Source: Desulfatibacillum aliphaticivorans DSM 15576 (lineage in GTDB: Bacteria > Desulfobacterota > Desulfobacteria > Desulfobacterales > Desulfatibacillaceae). Taken from it: a stretch of DNA of 64,000 bases. This document shows positions 1 through 7,858 of this stretch, one piece after another. Made by a program: the position numbers and the translations under genes. Below the pieces are notes generated by a model that ran no database searches, was not told where the DNA came from, and was given only the letters and a program-made list of their open reading frames with translations. The DNA is taken from positions 62,001-126,000 of the forward strand of contig NZ_AUCT01000021.1 in the NCBI RefSeq assembly GCF_000429905.1, given 5' to 3'. The number at the start of each line of letters is the position of its first letter. Position 1 is the first letter of the stretch.

Positions 1-410
1 CCGCCATCAACGGCCACGCTTTCGCCGGAGGCGCCATTTTAACCGGCGCCTTTGACTTCCGCTATATGCGGACCGACCGGGGATTTTTCTGCATTCCGGA
101 AGTGGATATCAGCATTCCTTTTCTGCCCGGCATGATGGCCTTGCTGCGCAATGTCATGTCCAACGACGTCATGCATTTCATGGGACTCACCGGCTCCCGC
201 ATGACCGCCCAGCAATGCCTGGACGCCAAAATGGTGGCCGGCGCCTATCATATCGACGAAATGATGGACAAGGTCATGGAGTTCGCCCTGACCCAGAACA
301 AGCGCCGTCAGGTGGTGACCGCCATTAAAGAGGAAATGCACCGCGACATCCTGTACGCCATCAACGAACTGGATCCGCCCATCATCGAGACCGGCAGGCT
401 TCAGGTGTAA
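1..410 (+). CDS. Enoyl-CoA hydratase/isomerase (crotonase) family protein, C-terminal part
   Basis: The gene runs in from before the window; the visible frame opens at base 3 and gives about 135 residues to the TAA at 408-410. The segment starts with the crotonase oxyanion-hole region (AINGHAFAGGA) and continues with DFRYMRTDRGFFC and PEVDISIPFLPGM. This is the usual crotonase order, with the acidic catalytic region near PEVD. It is clearly paralogous to the complete minus-strand gene at 5098-5817, sharing GFFC.PEVD..IPF.PGM. Members act on CoA thioesters in the cytoplasm, as hydratases or double-bond isomerases; the substrate cannot be read from sequence. A hairpin follows the stop at once, so this is probably the last gene of its unit. 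Confidence 0.85.
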   Translation, partial: AINGHAFAGGAILTGAFDFRYMRTDRGFFCIPEVDISIPFLPGMMALLRNVMSNDVMHFMGLTGSRMTAQQCLDAKMVAGAYHIDEMMDKVMEFALTQNKRRQVVTAIKEEMHRDILYAINELDPPIIETGRLQV

Positions 411-419
411 ATTTTTTAT

Positions 420-443
420 GAGGACCGGCGGGCGCCGGTCCTC
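420..443 (+). terminator. Hairpin after the crotonase gene
   Basis: A perfect 10 bp stem (GAGGACCGGC paired with GCCGGTCCTC) with a 4-base loop starts 10 bases after the stop codon. The downstream tract is only moderately T-rich, so termination may be incomplete. Confidence 0.6.
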
Positions 444-542
444 ATTATCTTGTCCTCTCGCCCTTCCCCTGATAAGATGTCTCCTTTAAAGCCGCTCACT
501 TAACGGCCTGCGACCTACCAAAATAAAAGGAGACTATGAACC

Positions 543-1940
543 ATGCCTTACACCAAAATTGTGGCCACCCTGGGGCCTGCCAGCGATTCGCCGGAGGTCA
601 TGAGGGCCTTGATTAAAAACGGCATGAACGTAGCCAGGATCAACTTCGCCCACGGCACGCACGAGGAGCACGCCAAAAAAATTGCCGACCTCCGCGCCAT
701 TTCCAGTGAACTGGGCATTCCCGTCGCCATCCTGCAGGATCTGGGCGGGCCTAAAATCCGGGTGGGCGACCTGCCGTCCGAAGGAATCCACCTCAAGGTC
801 GGAGACTTGTTCTGCCTGTATTCTGAAGACGGCAAGGGCGACAAACACGGGGTCTCCGTCACCTATCCGGATCTTCCTGAGGAGGTGGAGGCCGGCGACC
901 CCATTCTGCTGGCTGACGGCCTCCTGGAGCTGGAAGTGGTTGACGCCAGACCTACTTGCGTGGAATGCCGGGTGGTTACCGGCGGCGTGCTCACCTCCCA
1001 CAAAGGGATCAACCTGCCTACCCGCACCTTAAAGACCTCCGCCTTGACGGAGAAGGACATCCTGGACCTGGACTTCGGCATGGACGAGGGCGTGGACTAC
1101 GTGGGCGTCTCCTTTGTCCGGTCCGCCGCGGACATCCGCATGGTCAAAGATCGGATGATCGGCCGCCGGGCCCCGGTCATCGCCAAAATCGAGAAGCACG
1201 AGGCCATCGCCAATATAGACGAAATCCTCAATGAGGCAGACGGAATCATGGTGGCCAGGGGCGATTTGGGCGTGGAAGTCCCCCTGGAAGAAGTTCCCAC
1301 TTACCAGAAAATACTGATCCGCAAGGCCAACGCCCTGGGCAAGCCGGTCATCACCGCCACCCAGATGCTTCGGTCCATGGTGGATTCTCCGCGGCCAACC
1401 AGGGCGGAAGCCACGGACGTAGCCAACGCGGTTCTGGACGGCACGGACGCGGTCATGCTTTCGGAGGAAACCGCCATGGGCGCCTACCCCATTGAAGCGG
1501 TGCAATACATGGCCCGAATCGCCAAAAAGGCGGAGGAAACCTTTTCTTACGAACACCGCTTGAAGCAGCATCCGGAAAAAGACATGGCCGACTCCGTGGC
1601 CCATGCTTCCTGCGTTCTGGCCGAGCATTTGGGAGCCTCCGCCATCCTGGCGGCCACGGCATCCGGCCTGACCGCCAAGAAAATATCCCATTTCAGGCCC
1701 CAAAGAAAGATTGTGGCCTTATCTCCCAACGAGTCGACAGTGCGGGAATTGTCCTTATATTGGGGATGTACGCCGGTGTTGGTGTCGTCGCCCAAAGACA
1801 CGGACGCACTGATCAATTCATCGGCCAGGGCGGCCTTGGACCATGGCCTGATTGCAAAAGGAGACCTTGTGGTAATCACCGCAGGGCATCCTATCGGAGG
1901 GGCGGGCACGACTAATATGCTGAGGGTTATGCAGCTTTGA
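543..1940 (+). CDS. pyk: Pyruvate kinase
   Basis: A 465-residue protein of normal length for bacterial pyruvate kinase, which transfers phosphate from phosphoenolpyruvate to ADP in the cytoplasm. Seen: the N-terminal TKIVATLGPAS; barrel motifs KGINLPT, GVSFVRSAADI and IAKIEKHEAI; the active-site segment GIMVARGDLGVEVP followed by TATQMLRSM; and a C-terminal alpha/beta domain ending near residue 465. An AAAGGAG ribosome site lies at about 525-531. An earlier ATG at 536 is out of frame, so the ATG at 543 is used. Oddity: the potassium-site serine of RxNFSHG is alanine here (ARINFAHG, residue 36), and the glutamate of GPEIR is lysine (GPKIR, residue 71). That pattern is known from potassium-independent pyruvate kinases. 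Confidence 0.97.
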   Translation: MPYTKIVATLGPASDSPEVMRALIKNGMNVARINFAHGTHEEHAKKIADLRAISSELGIPVAILQDLGGPKIRVGDLPSEGIHLKVGDLFCLYSEDGKGDKHGVSVTYPDLPEEVEAGDPILLADGLLELEVVDARPTCVECRVVTGGVLTSHKGINLPTRTLKTSALTEKDILDLDFGMDEGVDYVGVSFVRSAADIRMVKDRMIGRRAPVIAKIEKHEAIANIDEILNEADGIMVARGDLGVEVPLEEVPTYQKILIRKANALGKPVITATQMLRSMVDSPRPTRAEATDVANAVLDGTDAVMLSEETAMGAYPIEAVQYMARIAKKAEETFSYEHRLKQHPEKDMADSVAHASCVLAEHLGASAILAATASGLTAKKISHFRPQRKIVALSPNESTVRELSLYWGCTPVLVSSPKDTDALINSSARAALDHGLIAKGDLVVITAGHPIGGAGTTNMLRVMQL

Positions 1941-1971
1941 ACCGAGCTTATTAAGACGAGGGAGACAACCT

Positions 1972-2598
1972 ATGGATTTTGCAGAAATAGTCAAAACGCG
2001 AAGAGCGGCGAATTTTTTCGATCCGAACAAACCGGTGCCTAAAAAAACCATCCGGGAACTGGTGGAAATGGCCGCCCAGTCCCCGTCCAGCTATAACCTG
2101 CAACCGTGGAGCCTCATGATCCTGGAAGACCCGGATGACAAAGCCCGGCTGAGGAAGCTGGCTTTTGACCAGCCCAAGATCACGGACGCTCCGGTGGTGT
2201 TCATGGTGCTGGGGGATCGGAACGCCTGGAAAGAGGGCGACAAGTCCTTTGAAATGAATTTCGCCGAAATGGTCAAGTCCGGAATGCCCGAGGCCAATAA
2301 GACGGGCCTGGCCAAGACCATGGTTAGCCTGTACGGCGCGAGCCAGGATCATATGCAGGCCTTTGCCGTCAAAAACGCCGGCTTTTTCGGCATGTCCCTG
2401 ATGTACGCGGCCAAAAGCCTGGGCCTGGAATCCCATCCCATGGACGGGTTCGACCACAACGGGGTGAAAAAGGAATTCAATATCCCGGAAAACTATTGGA
2501 TTCCGCTGATTATGTCCATCGGCTACTTTGACGAGTCCAAAGAATACCCCGCTCCGAAATGGCGGAAGTCCTTTGAAGATATTGTCGTCTCCTTTTAG
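1972..2598 (+). CDS. Nitroreductase family protein
   Basis: A 208-residue flavoprotein of the nitroreductase fold. The N-terminal FMN-binding signature is clear: an early TRRAANFF with the arginine pair, then ELVEMAAQSPSSYNLQPW, the usual 'S.sN.QPW' segment that contacts FMN. The C-terminal region carries GYFDESK...PAPKWRKSF, typical of the family end. It starts 31 bases after the pyruvate kinase stop behind a GAGGGAGA ribosome site, so the two may be co-transcribed. Family members reduce quinones, nitro compounds or enones with NAD(P)H, and some are dehalogenases. The substrate cannot be stated. Confidence 0.88.
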   Translation: MDFAEIVKTRRAANFFDPNKPVPKKTIRELVEMAAQSPSSYNLQPWSLMILEDPDDKARLRKLAFDQPKITDAPVVFMVLGDRNAWKEGDKSFEMNFAEMVKSGMPEANKTGLAKTMVSLYGASQDHMQAFAVKNAGFFGMSLMYAAKSLGLESHPMDGFDHNGVKKEFNIPENYWIPLIMSIGYFDESKEYPAPKWRKSFEDIVVSF

Positions 2599-2635
2599 AT
2601 GAAGGAGACGGCGCAAAAAAATGTTTCAAGCTGAA

Positions 2636-2665
2636 CCGCGGCGCTGTTTTAAGGCAGCGCCGCGG
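2636..2665 (+). terminator. Strong hairpin after the nitroreductase gene
   Basis: A perfect 11 bp stem (CCGCGGCGCTG with CAGCGCCGCGG) and 8-base loop lies 37 bases after the stop. T-runs appear only about 10-20 bases later, so this is a hairpin with probable, not certain, terminator function. Confidence 0.5.
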
Positions 2666-2696
2666 CATCGGGGATTTTTGCATTTTTTCCAGGCTG

Positions 2697-2725
2697 TTGA
2701 CAGAGGCGTATAAATCCATTATTTT
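2697..2725 (+). promoter_or_regulatory. Sigma-70 type promoter for efp
   Basis: A consensus -35 box TTGACA at 2697-2702, a 17-base spacer, and a -10 box TATTTT at 2720-2725. It lies about 70 bases before the efp start. It also shows that the longer open frame beginning at 2697 is upstream non-coding DNA, not an N-terminal extension. Confidence 0.65.
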
Positions 2726-2792
2726 ACGCTCCAAAAAATCACTCGGTTCAGGTTCGTTAAGGCCGGGAATAAACTATGGAGAGGTTGTATGC

Positions 2793-3356
2793 ATGATTAA
2801 CGCAGGCGAATTAAGAAAAAATACCAAGCTGATGATTGAAGGGGAGCCCTACGTAATGTTGGAGGTTCAGTTCGTCAAGCCTGGCAAGGGGGTTGCCTTT
2901 TATAAATGCAAAATGCGCAATCTCATGACCGGCTCCCTGCTGGAAAGAACCTACCGCTCCGGCGACACGTTCGAACCGGCCGCCCTGGAAGAAAAGAAAA
3001 TGCAGTACTTGTATGCTCAGGGCGACGAATACTATTTCATGGACGTCAAAACCTACGACCAGGTCATGCTTACGGAAGAAGCCGTGGGCGACGCCAAGGA
3101 ATACCTGATCGACAACCTGGAAATGGATATCCTGTTCTTTGAAAACAAAGCCATCGGCATCACCCTGCCTAACTTTGTGGAACTGGAAGTCACCCAGGCC
3201 GATCCCTGGGTCAAGGGCGACTCCGTCGCCGGCGACTCCAAACCGGTCACCCTGCAAACGGGCATGGTGCTCCAGGTTCCGCCGTTTGTGGAAGAAGGCA
3301 CCATCATTCAGGTGGATACGCGCACCGGCGCCTACGTAACCCGGGTGAAAAAATAA
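2793..3356 (+). CDS. efp: Translation elongation factor P
   Basis: A 187-residue EF-P, which binds the ribosome between the P and E sites and relieves stalling at polyproline stretches. The start MINAGELRKN matches the family N-terminus, giving the usual length and domain I to III layout. The loop that carries the modified residue reads VKPGKGVAFYKCK, with lysine 32 at the place of E. coli Lys34, the residue that receives beta-lysine. The C-terminus (LQVPPFVEEGTIIQVDTRTGAYVTRV) has the family signature. The next gene is the EpmA ligase that performs such a modification, so factor and modifier are adjacent. Transcription probably comes from the promoter at 2697-2725. Confidence 0.97.
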   Translation: MINAGELRKNTKLMIEGEPYVMLEVQFVKPGKGVAFYKCKMRNLMTGSLLERTYRSGDTFEPAALEEKKMQYLYAQGDEYYFMDVKTYDQVMLTEEAVGDAKEYLIDNLEMDILFFENKAIGITLPNFVELEVTQADPWVKGDSVAGDSKPVTLQTGMVLQVPPFVEEGTIIQVDTRTGAYVTRVKK

Positions 3357-3383
3357 CGGCGCCATTCAAAACGCGGCATGATT

Positions 3384-3412
3384 CGGGGGCTTTTTCGGCC
3401 CCCGTTGTTTTT
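3384..3412 (+). terminator. Terminator between efp and epmA
   Basis: Seven-base arms CGGGGGC and GCCCCCG around a 7-base loop, followed by TTGTTTTT. It lies only 27 bases after efp and just before the epmA start, so it may attenuate rather than fully stop transcription into epmA. Confidence 0.65.
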
Positions 3413-3423
3413 GGGGGAACGAT

Positions 3424-4323
3424 TTGGCCGGCCTAAAGCAATTGCAAATCCGGGCGGACCTGCTTTTTCACATCAGGCGCTTTTTCCGCAGCCAGGGATT
3501 CCTGGATGTTGAGACGCCCATCCGCATCCCGGCTCCCATTCCCGAAGCCCATATTGATGCCGTGCCATCCCTGGACTGGTATCTCCACACCTCCCCCGAA
3601 TCCTGCATGAAACGCCTTTTATCCCAGGGGTACGAAAAGATTTTTCAAATCTGCCGGGTTTTTCGGGCCGAGGAACTGGGCGCCCGCCACCTGCCTGAGT
3701 TCACTATGCTGGAATGGTACAGGACGGACGCGGATTATAATCAGTTGATGACGGACTGCGAAAACCTGCTGGCCTTTTGCCTGGAATCCATGCCGGATCG
3801 AGCGCCTTTGGTCTATCAGGGGAAAAGGATAGACGCTTCTCCGTCGTGGCGGCGGGAGAGCGTGTCGGACGCGTTCAGAAAATATGCAGGGATGTCCGCA
3901 GAAGAGGCCTTGGAAACAGACCGCTTTGACGAAGTCATGGCCTTTGAGGTGGAGCCCTCTTTAGGGCTTGATCCTGTCTTTTTGTACGACTACCCCATAA
4001 AAAAGGCCGCCCTGGCCCGGCCCAAGCCGGAAGATCCTAATCTTGCCGAGCGTTTTGAACTCTATATCGGGGGCATGGAGATGGCCAACGCTTTTTCCGA
4101 GCTTGTGGATCCGGTTGTTCAGGCTGAGCGCTTTAAAATGGAAGAGGAAGAACGCGTCCTGGCGGGAAAAAAGCCCTATCCATCCAACGAAAAATTTCTC
4201 CGTGCCTTGGAAACCATGCCCCCTTCCGCGGGAATCGCCCTGGGCGTTGACAGGCTGGCCATGCTATTCGCCGGCGCCGCCGACATCGCCCAAATCAGCG
4301 CCTTCACACCAGAAGAGTTATAA
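3424..4323 (+). CDS. epmA: EF-P beta-lysylation ligase EpmA (class II LysRS-like)
   Basis: A 299-residue protein matching the catalytic core of lysyl-tRNA synthetase without the anticodon-binding domain, which is the EpmA (PoxA/GenX) architecture. Seen: motif 1 region FLDVETPI, the substrate region LHTSPESCMKRLL, motif 2 FRAEELGARHLPEFTMLEW, and motif 3 GIALGVDRLAMLF. It attaches an activated lysine (beta-lysine in known cases) to the EF-P lysine. The start is a TTG at 3424 preceded by GGGGGAA; no ATG fits the N-terminus (AGLKQLQIRADL). It directly follows efp. The partner aminomutase EpmB is not in this window. Confidence 0.94.
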   Translation: MAGLKQLQIRADLLFHIRRFFRSQGFLDVETPIRIPAPIPEAHIDAVPSLDWYLHTSPESCMKRLLSQGYEKIFQICRVFRAEELGARHLPEFTMLEWYRTDADYNQLMTDCENLLAFCLESMPDRAPLVYQGKRIDASPSWRRESVSDAFRKYAGMSAEEALETDRFDEVMAFEVEPSLGLDPVFLYDYPIKKAALARPKPEDPNLAERFELYIGGMEMANAFSELVDPVVQAERFKMEEEERVLAGKKPYPSNEKFLRALETMPPSAGIALGVDRLAMLFAGAADIAQISAFTPEEL

Positions 4324-5035
4324 TTCCCTCTGGCATCATTGATTTTGTATGGATCGCCCATCATCAGCGACGGCTGAATTTTATTCACGTCAATACCATA
4401 TATTAGGCCAGCCCTGGCATGCAATGCCAGGGGCCGCAGGCCAATAAGCGCGACCGGAAAAGAGGGTTATAAACCGGGCAAGATCAGCGGACGGAATGAC
4501 CTGATTGAATTCCTGCGTATGTTTGCATTGGGACGCGCGGTGCGCGAAATGGGGCAGGCGCCGGGGGCCTGACGCTACAAATCAAATTGGGCGGTTTTCC
4601 GGGTGGCCCAGGAAGCGTAGTGTGCTTCCTGGGTTCGTAAGAACAAAAGGTGCGACCGGGAAAGATAGTTGAAATAGGTATTGGTCGGCGGGCGTACGAC
4701 GCCATCGAAAACCTCACCTTGGGGGGGGTGAGTTACGGTTTAATATTTAAAAAACAATATGATTTAAGATAGTTATATATATTCTCGCGCGAAGCATGGG
4801 GGCGAGTGCGGACGTCGGGAAGGCCTCCCTTTCAATAGAAAACCTGGAATTCTGTTGACGGATCAGGTTTACACGACATGTGCTGGCGCACCCGGGCAGG
4901 ATACTGCTCTGCCCGGGCTACCCATGGACGTTTTTTGCATAATTATGCCTGTTTGGTTTCATGAAATATTTTAGGTGCACAGTATGAGAATGAGGGCGGA
5001 TGTTTTGGGGCGCTGATAGGCTTCCCTGGATTCAT
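4324..5035. other. 700 bp non-coding region with REP-type repeats
   Basis: No convincing gene. It holds a hairpin (CCCTGGCAT, GCA, ATGCCAGGG) near 4411-4431, followed by GCGACCGG and AGCGGACGG segments that weakly match the core of the REP-pair element annotated next. An A/T-rich tract lies at about 4735-4785. The short minus-strand open frame at 4484-4717 is rejected because it is just the repeat sequence read as protein. Confidence 0.7.
4603..4921. repeat. REP-pair (BIME/REPIN-like) element, copy 1
   Basis: Two hairpins face each other. The left one (plus strand) is GTGG at 4603-4606 followed by a perfect 10 bp stem CCCAGGAAGC/GCTTCCTGGG to 4633. The right one (read on the minus strand) is GTAG followed by a 9 bp stem CCCGGGCAG/CTGCCCGGG, at 4891-4921. 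A conserved core starts right after the left hairpin (AAGAACAAAAGGTGCGACCG and GGAAAGA) and ends near CGGCGGGCGT. The same structure occurs at 17889-18114. A GTAG or GTGG head next to an imperfect palindrome is the known signature of REP sequences mobilised by RAYT transposases; no RAYT gene is in the window. Confidence 0.75.
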
Positions 5036-5073
5036 AAAAAAAACCGCCGACGCGCAAGGGCGCCGGCGGTTTT
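5036..5073 (-). terminator. Terminator of the minus-strand crotonase gene
   Basis: Read on the minus strand, a G+C-rich hairpin (CCGCCGGCGC with GCGTCGGCGG) is followed by an eight-T run. It starts about 25 bases after the stop of the gene at 5098-5817. Confidence 0.85.
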
Positions 5074-5097
5074 CCTCACATGAATATTTTAACTCAG

Positions 5098-5817
5098 CTA
5101 CGACGCCATCAGGTTCAATGGCTCGATGTACTCAGGATCTTCCTTTTCCATAACGGCGATGATTTCCTTGTGCAGCCGTTTTTTATGCTCTCCAAAGATC
5201 GGGCGTCCCTTTTTGAAGGTCTTGGCGAAGGCCATGGCTTCTGCAAGCAGTTCTTCCTTGTCGGCGCAGGCTTTTTGGATGACGTGGCTCTCTTCCAGTT
5301 CCTGGGCGGCCACCCTTTTACCGGTCAGCTTCCACTCATTGAACTTGTGGTAGGGGATGGACTTTTTGCAAAAAGCGATCATGCCGGGCATAAAGGGGAT
5401 GTTGACGTCCACCTCGGGGAAGCAGAAAAAGCCCCGGTCGGATTTCATAAACCGGAAGTCGCAGGCGCAGCAAAGCATGGCGCCGTTGCCGAAGGCGTGG
5501 CCGTTTATGGCGGCGATGACGGGAACCGGCGCCAGCAGGCAGTTTTTGAACACCTCGTTCATGCCGTACATGAAGGCCTTCATGGAGTCCGTATCTCCCG
5601 CCTGAAGACGGCCGCCCAGCCAATCCAGGTCCACGCCCGCGGAAAAAATCTTCTCTCCGCCCGAAGTAATAATAATGGCGGTGGTCGCCTCGTTATCCAA
5701 GGCGTCTTTGAAGCACTTGTTCATGGCGTTGGCGAATTCCAGGTTTTGGCGGTTTTCGCCGTTATCCATGGTTATAACGGCTACGGTCTCATCATATGTC
5801 AGACTGGCAATGCTCAT
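5098..5817 (-). CDS. Enoyl-CoA hydratase/isomerase (crotonase) family protein
   Basis: A complete 239-residue crotonase-fold protein. Seen: the first oxyanion-hole segment IFSAGVDLDWL, the second segment AINGHAFGNGAMLCC, then GFFCFPEVDVNIPFMPGM with an acidic residue at the usual catalytic place, and a C-terminal helix region. The ATG at 5815-5817 sits behind a GAGGAGAG ribosome site. It is a paralogue of the partial gene at 1-410, in opposite orientation. Likely role: hydration or isomerisation of a CoA thioester in fatty-acid or hydrocarbon breakdown; the exact reaction is unknown. It ends in a clear terminator and stands alone. Confidence 0.9.
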   Translation of the reverse strand: MSIASLTYDETVAVITMDNGENRQNLEFANAMNKCFKDALDNEATTAIIITSGGEKIFSAGVDLDWLGGRLQAGDTDSMKAFMYGMNEVFKNCLLAPVPVIAAINGHAFGNGAMLCCACDFRFMKSDRGFFCFPEVDVNIPFMPGMIAFCKKSIPYHKFNEWKLTGKRVAAQELEESHVIQKACADKEELLAEAMAFAKTFKKGRPIFGEHKKRLHKEIIAVMEKEDPEYIEPLNLMAS

Positions 5818-5892
5818 AATGCTCTCCTCTCAGAACAAAATAGTTTTTCTTTTTGTTCCACAAACCACCCGTCCGCGTCAATCAGAACCCGC

Positions 5893-6189
5893 TTATTTGC
5901 TTGATAAAGGCACAGGAATGATTTCCCCGGCCGCTTCAATTTCAAAGCCTGATTTTTCCGAATAATGCAGCGTGGCCTGGCTTTCCACGCCGCCGGCCAA
6001 GGCGGGATGGGTGGAGCGCAGATGGCTAAAGTCGGCGGTTTCCAAAAAATTTTTCAAAGCGTCAATTTCCTGCTCTAAAGAATCCAGGTTTTCGGCCGAA
6101 GCCTTCAAGCAGGCGGAAAGACGGTCTTCATAGGCTCTGCGAGAGCCGCCCTGAATGCACTTTTTCGAAATATCTATTAATATTTTCAA
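5893..6189 (-). CDS. Small protein of unknown function
   Basis: A 98-residue protein. The open frame continues upstream to 6231, but a TTG at 6187-6189 has an AAGGAG ribosome site 8 bases before it, so the protein is taken to start (M)KILIDISKKC. The middle is a probable amphipathic helix or coiled coil rich in Glu and Leu (NLDSLEQEIDALKNFLE), followed by a short likely beta-rich tail. No signal peptide or membrane segment. I do not recognise the family. It lies divergently to the arginine decarboxylase gene, sharing a 154-base promoter region. Confidence 0.6.
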   Translation of the reverse strand: MKILIDISKKCIQGGSRRAYEDRLSACLKASAENLDSLEQEIDALKNFLETADFSHLRSTHPALAGGVESQATLHYSEKSGFEIEAAGEIIPVPLSSK

Positions 6190-6224
6190 TGGGTAAAACT
6201 CCTTTTTGCGGGTGCATATTTCCA

Positions 6225-6253
6225 TTGACAAATGGGCTCCCAGACCGTATGTA
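6225..6253 (+). promoter_or_regulatory. Possible promoter for pdaD-speB
   Basis: TTGACA at 6225-6230, a 17-base spacer, then TATGTA at 6248-6253. The -35 is perfect and the -10 weak. It lies about 90 bases before the pdaD start, in the region shared with the divergent small gene. Confidence 0.4.
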
Positions 6254-6343
6254 ACCCCCGTCGTTGGCCTTTATTGTAATTTTATTACATTCATGGCAAT
6301 AGATATTCATTAAAAAATCCAAAGAGTAAAGGAGCATTATGCC

Positions 6344-6889
6344 ATGATGGTGCCCAGATGTATGTTTTTTACCAAGGGGGTCGGAACGCACAAGGAAAAA
6401 TTGGCCTCATTTGAAGAAGCGCTTAGAGACGCAAAAATCGCGCACTTCAACCTGGTGTCGGTTTCCTCCATTTTTCCGCCGCATTGTGAAATCGTGACCA
6501 TTGAAGAGGGGCTGTCCCTGCTGCATCCCGGCGAAATAACCTTTTGCGTCATGGCCCGGGAAGACACCATGGAGCCCGGCCGCAGGGTCTTCTCCAGCGT
6601 TGGGTTGGCCATTCCTGCGGAGTCCGGCCGTTACGGATATTTGTCCGAACATCATGGCTTCGGCCAGACCGAGTTGGAAGCCGGGGAATACGCCGAGGAC
6701 CTGGCGGCCGAAATGCTGGCCACCACCCTGGGCATTGAGTTTGACTCGGACAAAGACTACGACGAACGCCGGGAAGTATACAAAATGAGCGGCAAGATCG
6801 TGGAAAGCCAGCATATCAGCCAGGCCGCCCTGGGCGCCGAAGGCAACCTCTGGACCACGGTGCTGGCAGCGGCTATTTTCGTGTTGTGA
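6344..6889 (+). CDS. pdaD: Pyruvoyl-dependent arginine decarboxylase
   Basis: A 181-residue proenzyme of the archaeal-type PdaD family, which converts arginine to agmatine and CO2. It self-cleaves between the two serines of the VSSIFPP motif (residues 41-42) to create a pyruvoyl group on the new beta-subunit N-terminus. Seen: KGVGTHKEKL, the Ser-Ser cleavage site, a glycine-rich core (PAESGRYGYLSEHHG), and a C-terminal strand (WTTVLAAAIFVL) typical of the family. The ribosome site AAAGGAG precedes the ATG at 6344. The stop overlaps the start of agmatinase (TGATG), so the product agmatine is handed to the next enzyme. Confidence 0.95.
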   Translation: MMVPRCMFFTKGVGTHKEKLASFEEALRDAKIAHFNLVSVSSIFPPHCEIVTIEEGLSLLHPGEITFCVMAREDTMEPGRRVFSSVGLAIPAESGRYGYLSEHHGFGQTELEAGEYAEDLAAEMLATTLGIEFDSDKDYDERREVYKMSGKIVESQHISQAALGAEGNLWTTVLAAAIFVL

Positions 6890-7758
6890 TGCGTCCGCAC
6901 TTTGTTCCATTCGGAGGAGGCGAGGTTCCGGAAACGGACTTGGAGTCCAGCAGGATAGTTGTGCTCCCCCTGCCCTATGAAGCCAATCCATCCTATGGCG
7001 AGGGCAGCCAGGACGGACCCTATCATATTCTGGACGCCTCCACCCAAATGGAAGCCGTGGATGAAGAAACCGGCCAGGAATGGACGGATTTGAAAATCCA
7101 CACCTGCCGGCCGCCGTCCATCTCCCCGGAGCCTGAAAAGGCCGTTTTGGAGATTGAAGCGGCGGCCAAAGCCATTCTTGATAAGGGAAAACGTTTGCTT
7201 TCCCTGGGCGGCGACCATGCCGTGACCATAGGAACGGCCAGGGCGGCAGCCAAGGCGTATCCCGGCATGGGCATCCTGCAAATCGACGCACACATGGATC
7301 TGCGCGACTCCTGGAACGGCAGCAAGTTCAATCACGCTTGCGTCATGCGCCGCCTTGCGGGGGACGACAAAATCCCCTCCGTGGCCGTGGGCATCCGGTC
7401 CTTCAGCGCCGAGGAAAGGGATTTCGCCCGCCAGACCGGCCATCAGGTTTTTCTGGCCCATGGAATCGATCCCAAGGACGACGAGTGGATCGATCAGGTT
7501 GTCAGCCTGCTGCCTGAAAACGTCTATCTGACCCTGGACCTGGACGGCCTGGATCCCTCGGTGATTCCCGGCACAGGCACCCCGGAGCCGGGCGGCCTGT
7601 CCTATCGCCAGGCGCTGGACCTGATTCGCGGCCTGGGCGCCCGGAGAAATGTGGTAGCTGCGGACATCAATGAACTGGCGGTCATCCCCCATACCCACGT
7701 TTCGGAATACACCGCCGCCCGCCTGGCCCAAAAAATCTTCGTGTATTGCTTTGGATAG
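6889..7758 (+). CDS. speB: Agmatinase (ureohydrolase family)
   Basis: An approximately 289-residue manganese ureohydrolase that hydrolyses agmatine to putrescine and urea. Metal-binding motifs are complete: LSLGGDHAVTIG, QIDAHMDLR with two metal-ligand aspartates and a histidine, FNHACVMRR, and the late LTLDLDGLDPS followed by GTGTPEPGGL. The glutamate that orients the guanidinium lies in the C-terminal DINELAV segment. The start is taken as the ATG in TGATG overlapping the pdaD stop by one base; the in-frame GTG at 6886 is an alternative. With pdaD it forms a complete two-step arginine-to-putrescine route. Confidence 0.95.
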   Translation: MRPHFVPFGGGEVPETDLESSRIVVLPLPYEANPSYGEGSQDGPYHILDASTQMEAVDEETGQEWTDLKIHTCRPPSISPEPEKAVLEIEAAAKAILDKGKRLLSLGGDHAVTIGTARAAAKAYPGMGILQIDAHMDLRDSWNGSKFNHACVMRRLAGDDKIPSVAVGIRSFSAEERDFARQTGHQVFLAHGIDPKDDEWIDQVVSLLPENVYLTLDLDGLDPSVIPGTGTPEPGGLSYRQALDLIRGLGARRNVVAADINELAVIPHTHVSEYTAARLAQKIFVYCFG

Positions 7759-7858
7759 CTTCCCCAGCTTTATCTATTTGTTCTGATGTGTCATAGTTGC
7801 CGGGTCCAAGCTGCGACCGTTTTTTCCCGTAAAAACAGACCACGGAGAATGCCGCCCA

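Noticed and set aside
4484..4717. Short minus-strand frame in the REP region (contains FPGRTFCSYEP)
   Set aside because: The same peptide-like sequence appears at the second REP element because the repeat is shared; this is repeat DNA, not a conserved protein.
4603..4921. Riboswitch or group II intron reading of the repeated core
   Set aside because: No match to known c-di-GMP, cobalamin or SAM aptamer cores was seen, and the elements are not placed upstream of a consistent gene class. The GTGG-hairpin pairs fit REP elements better.
5080..5904. A 274-residue plus-strand open frame opposite the crotonase gene
   Set aside because: Shadow frame that also crosses the terminator region.
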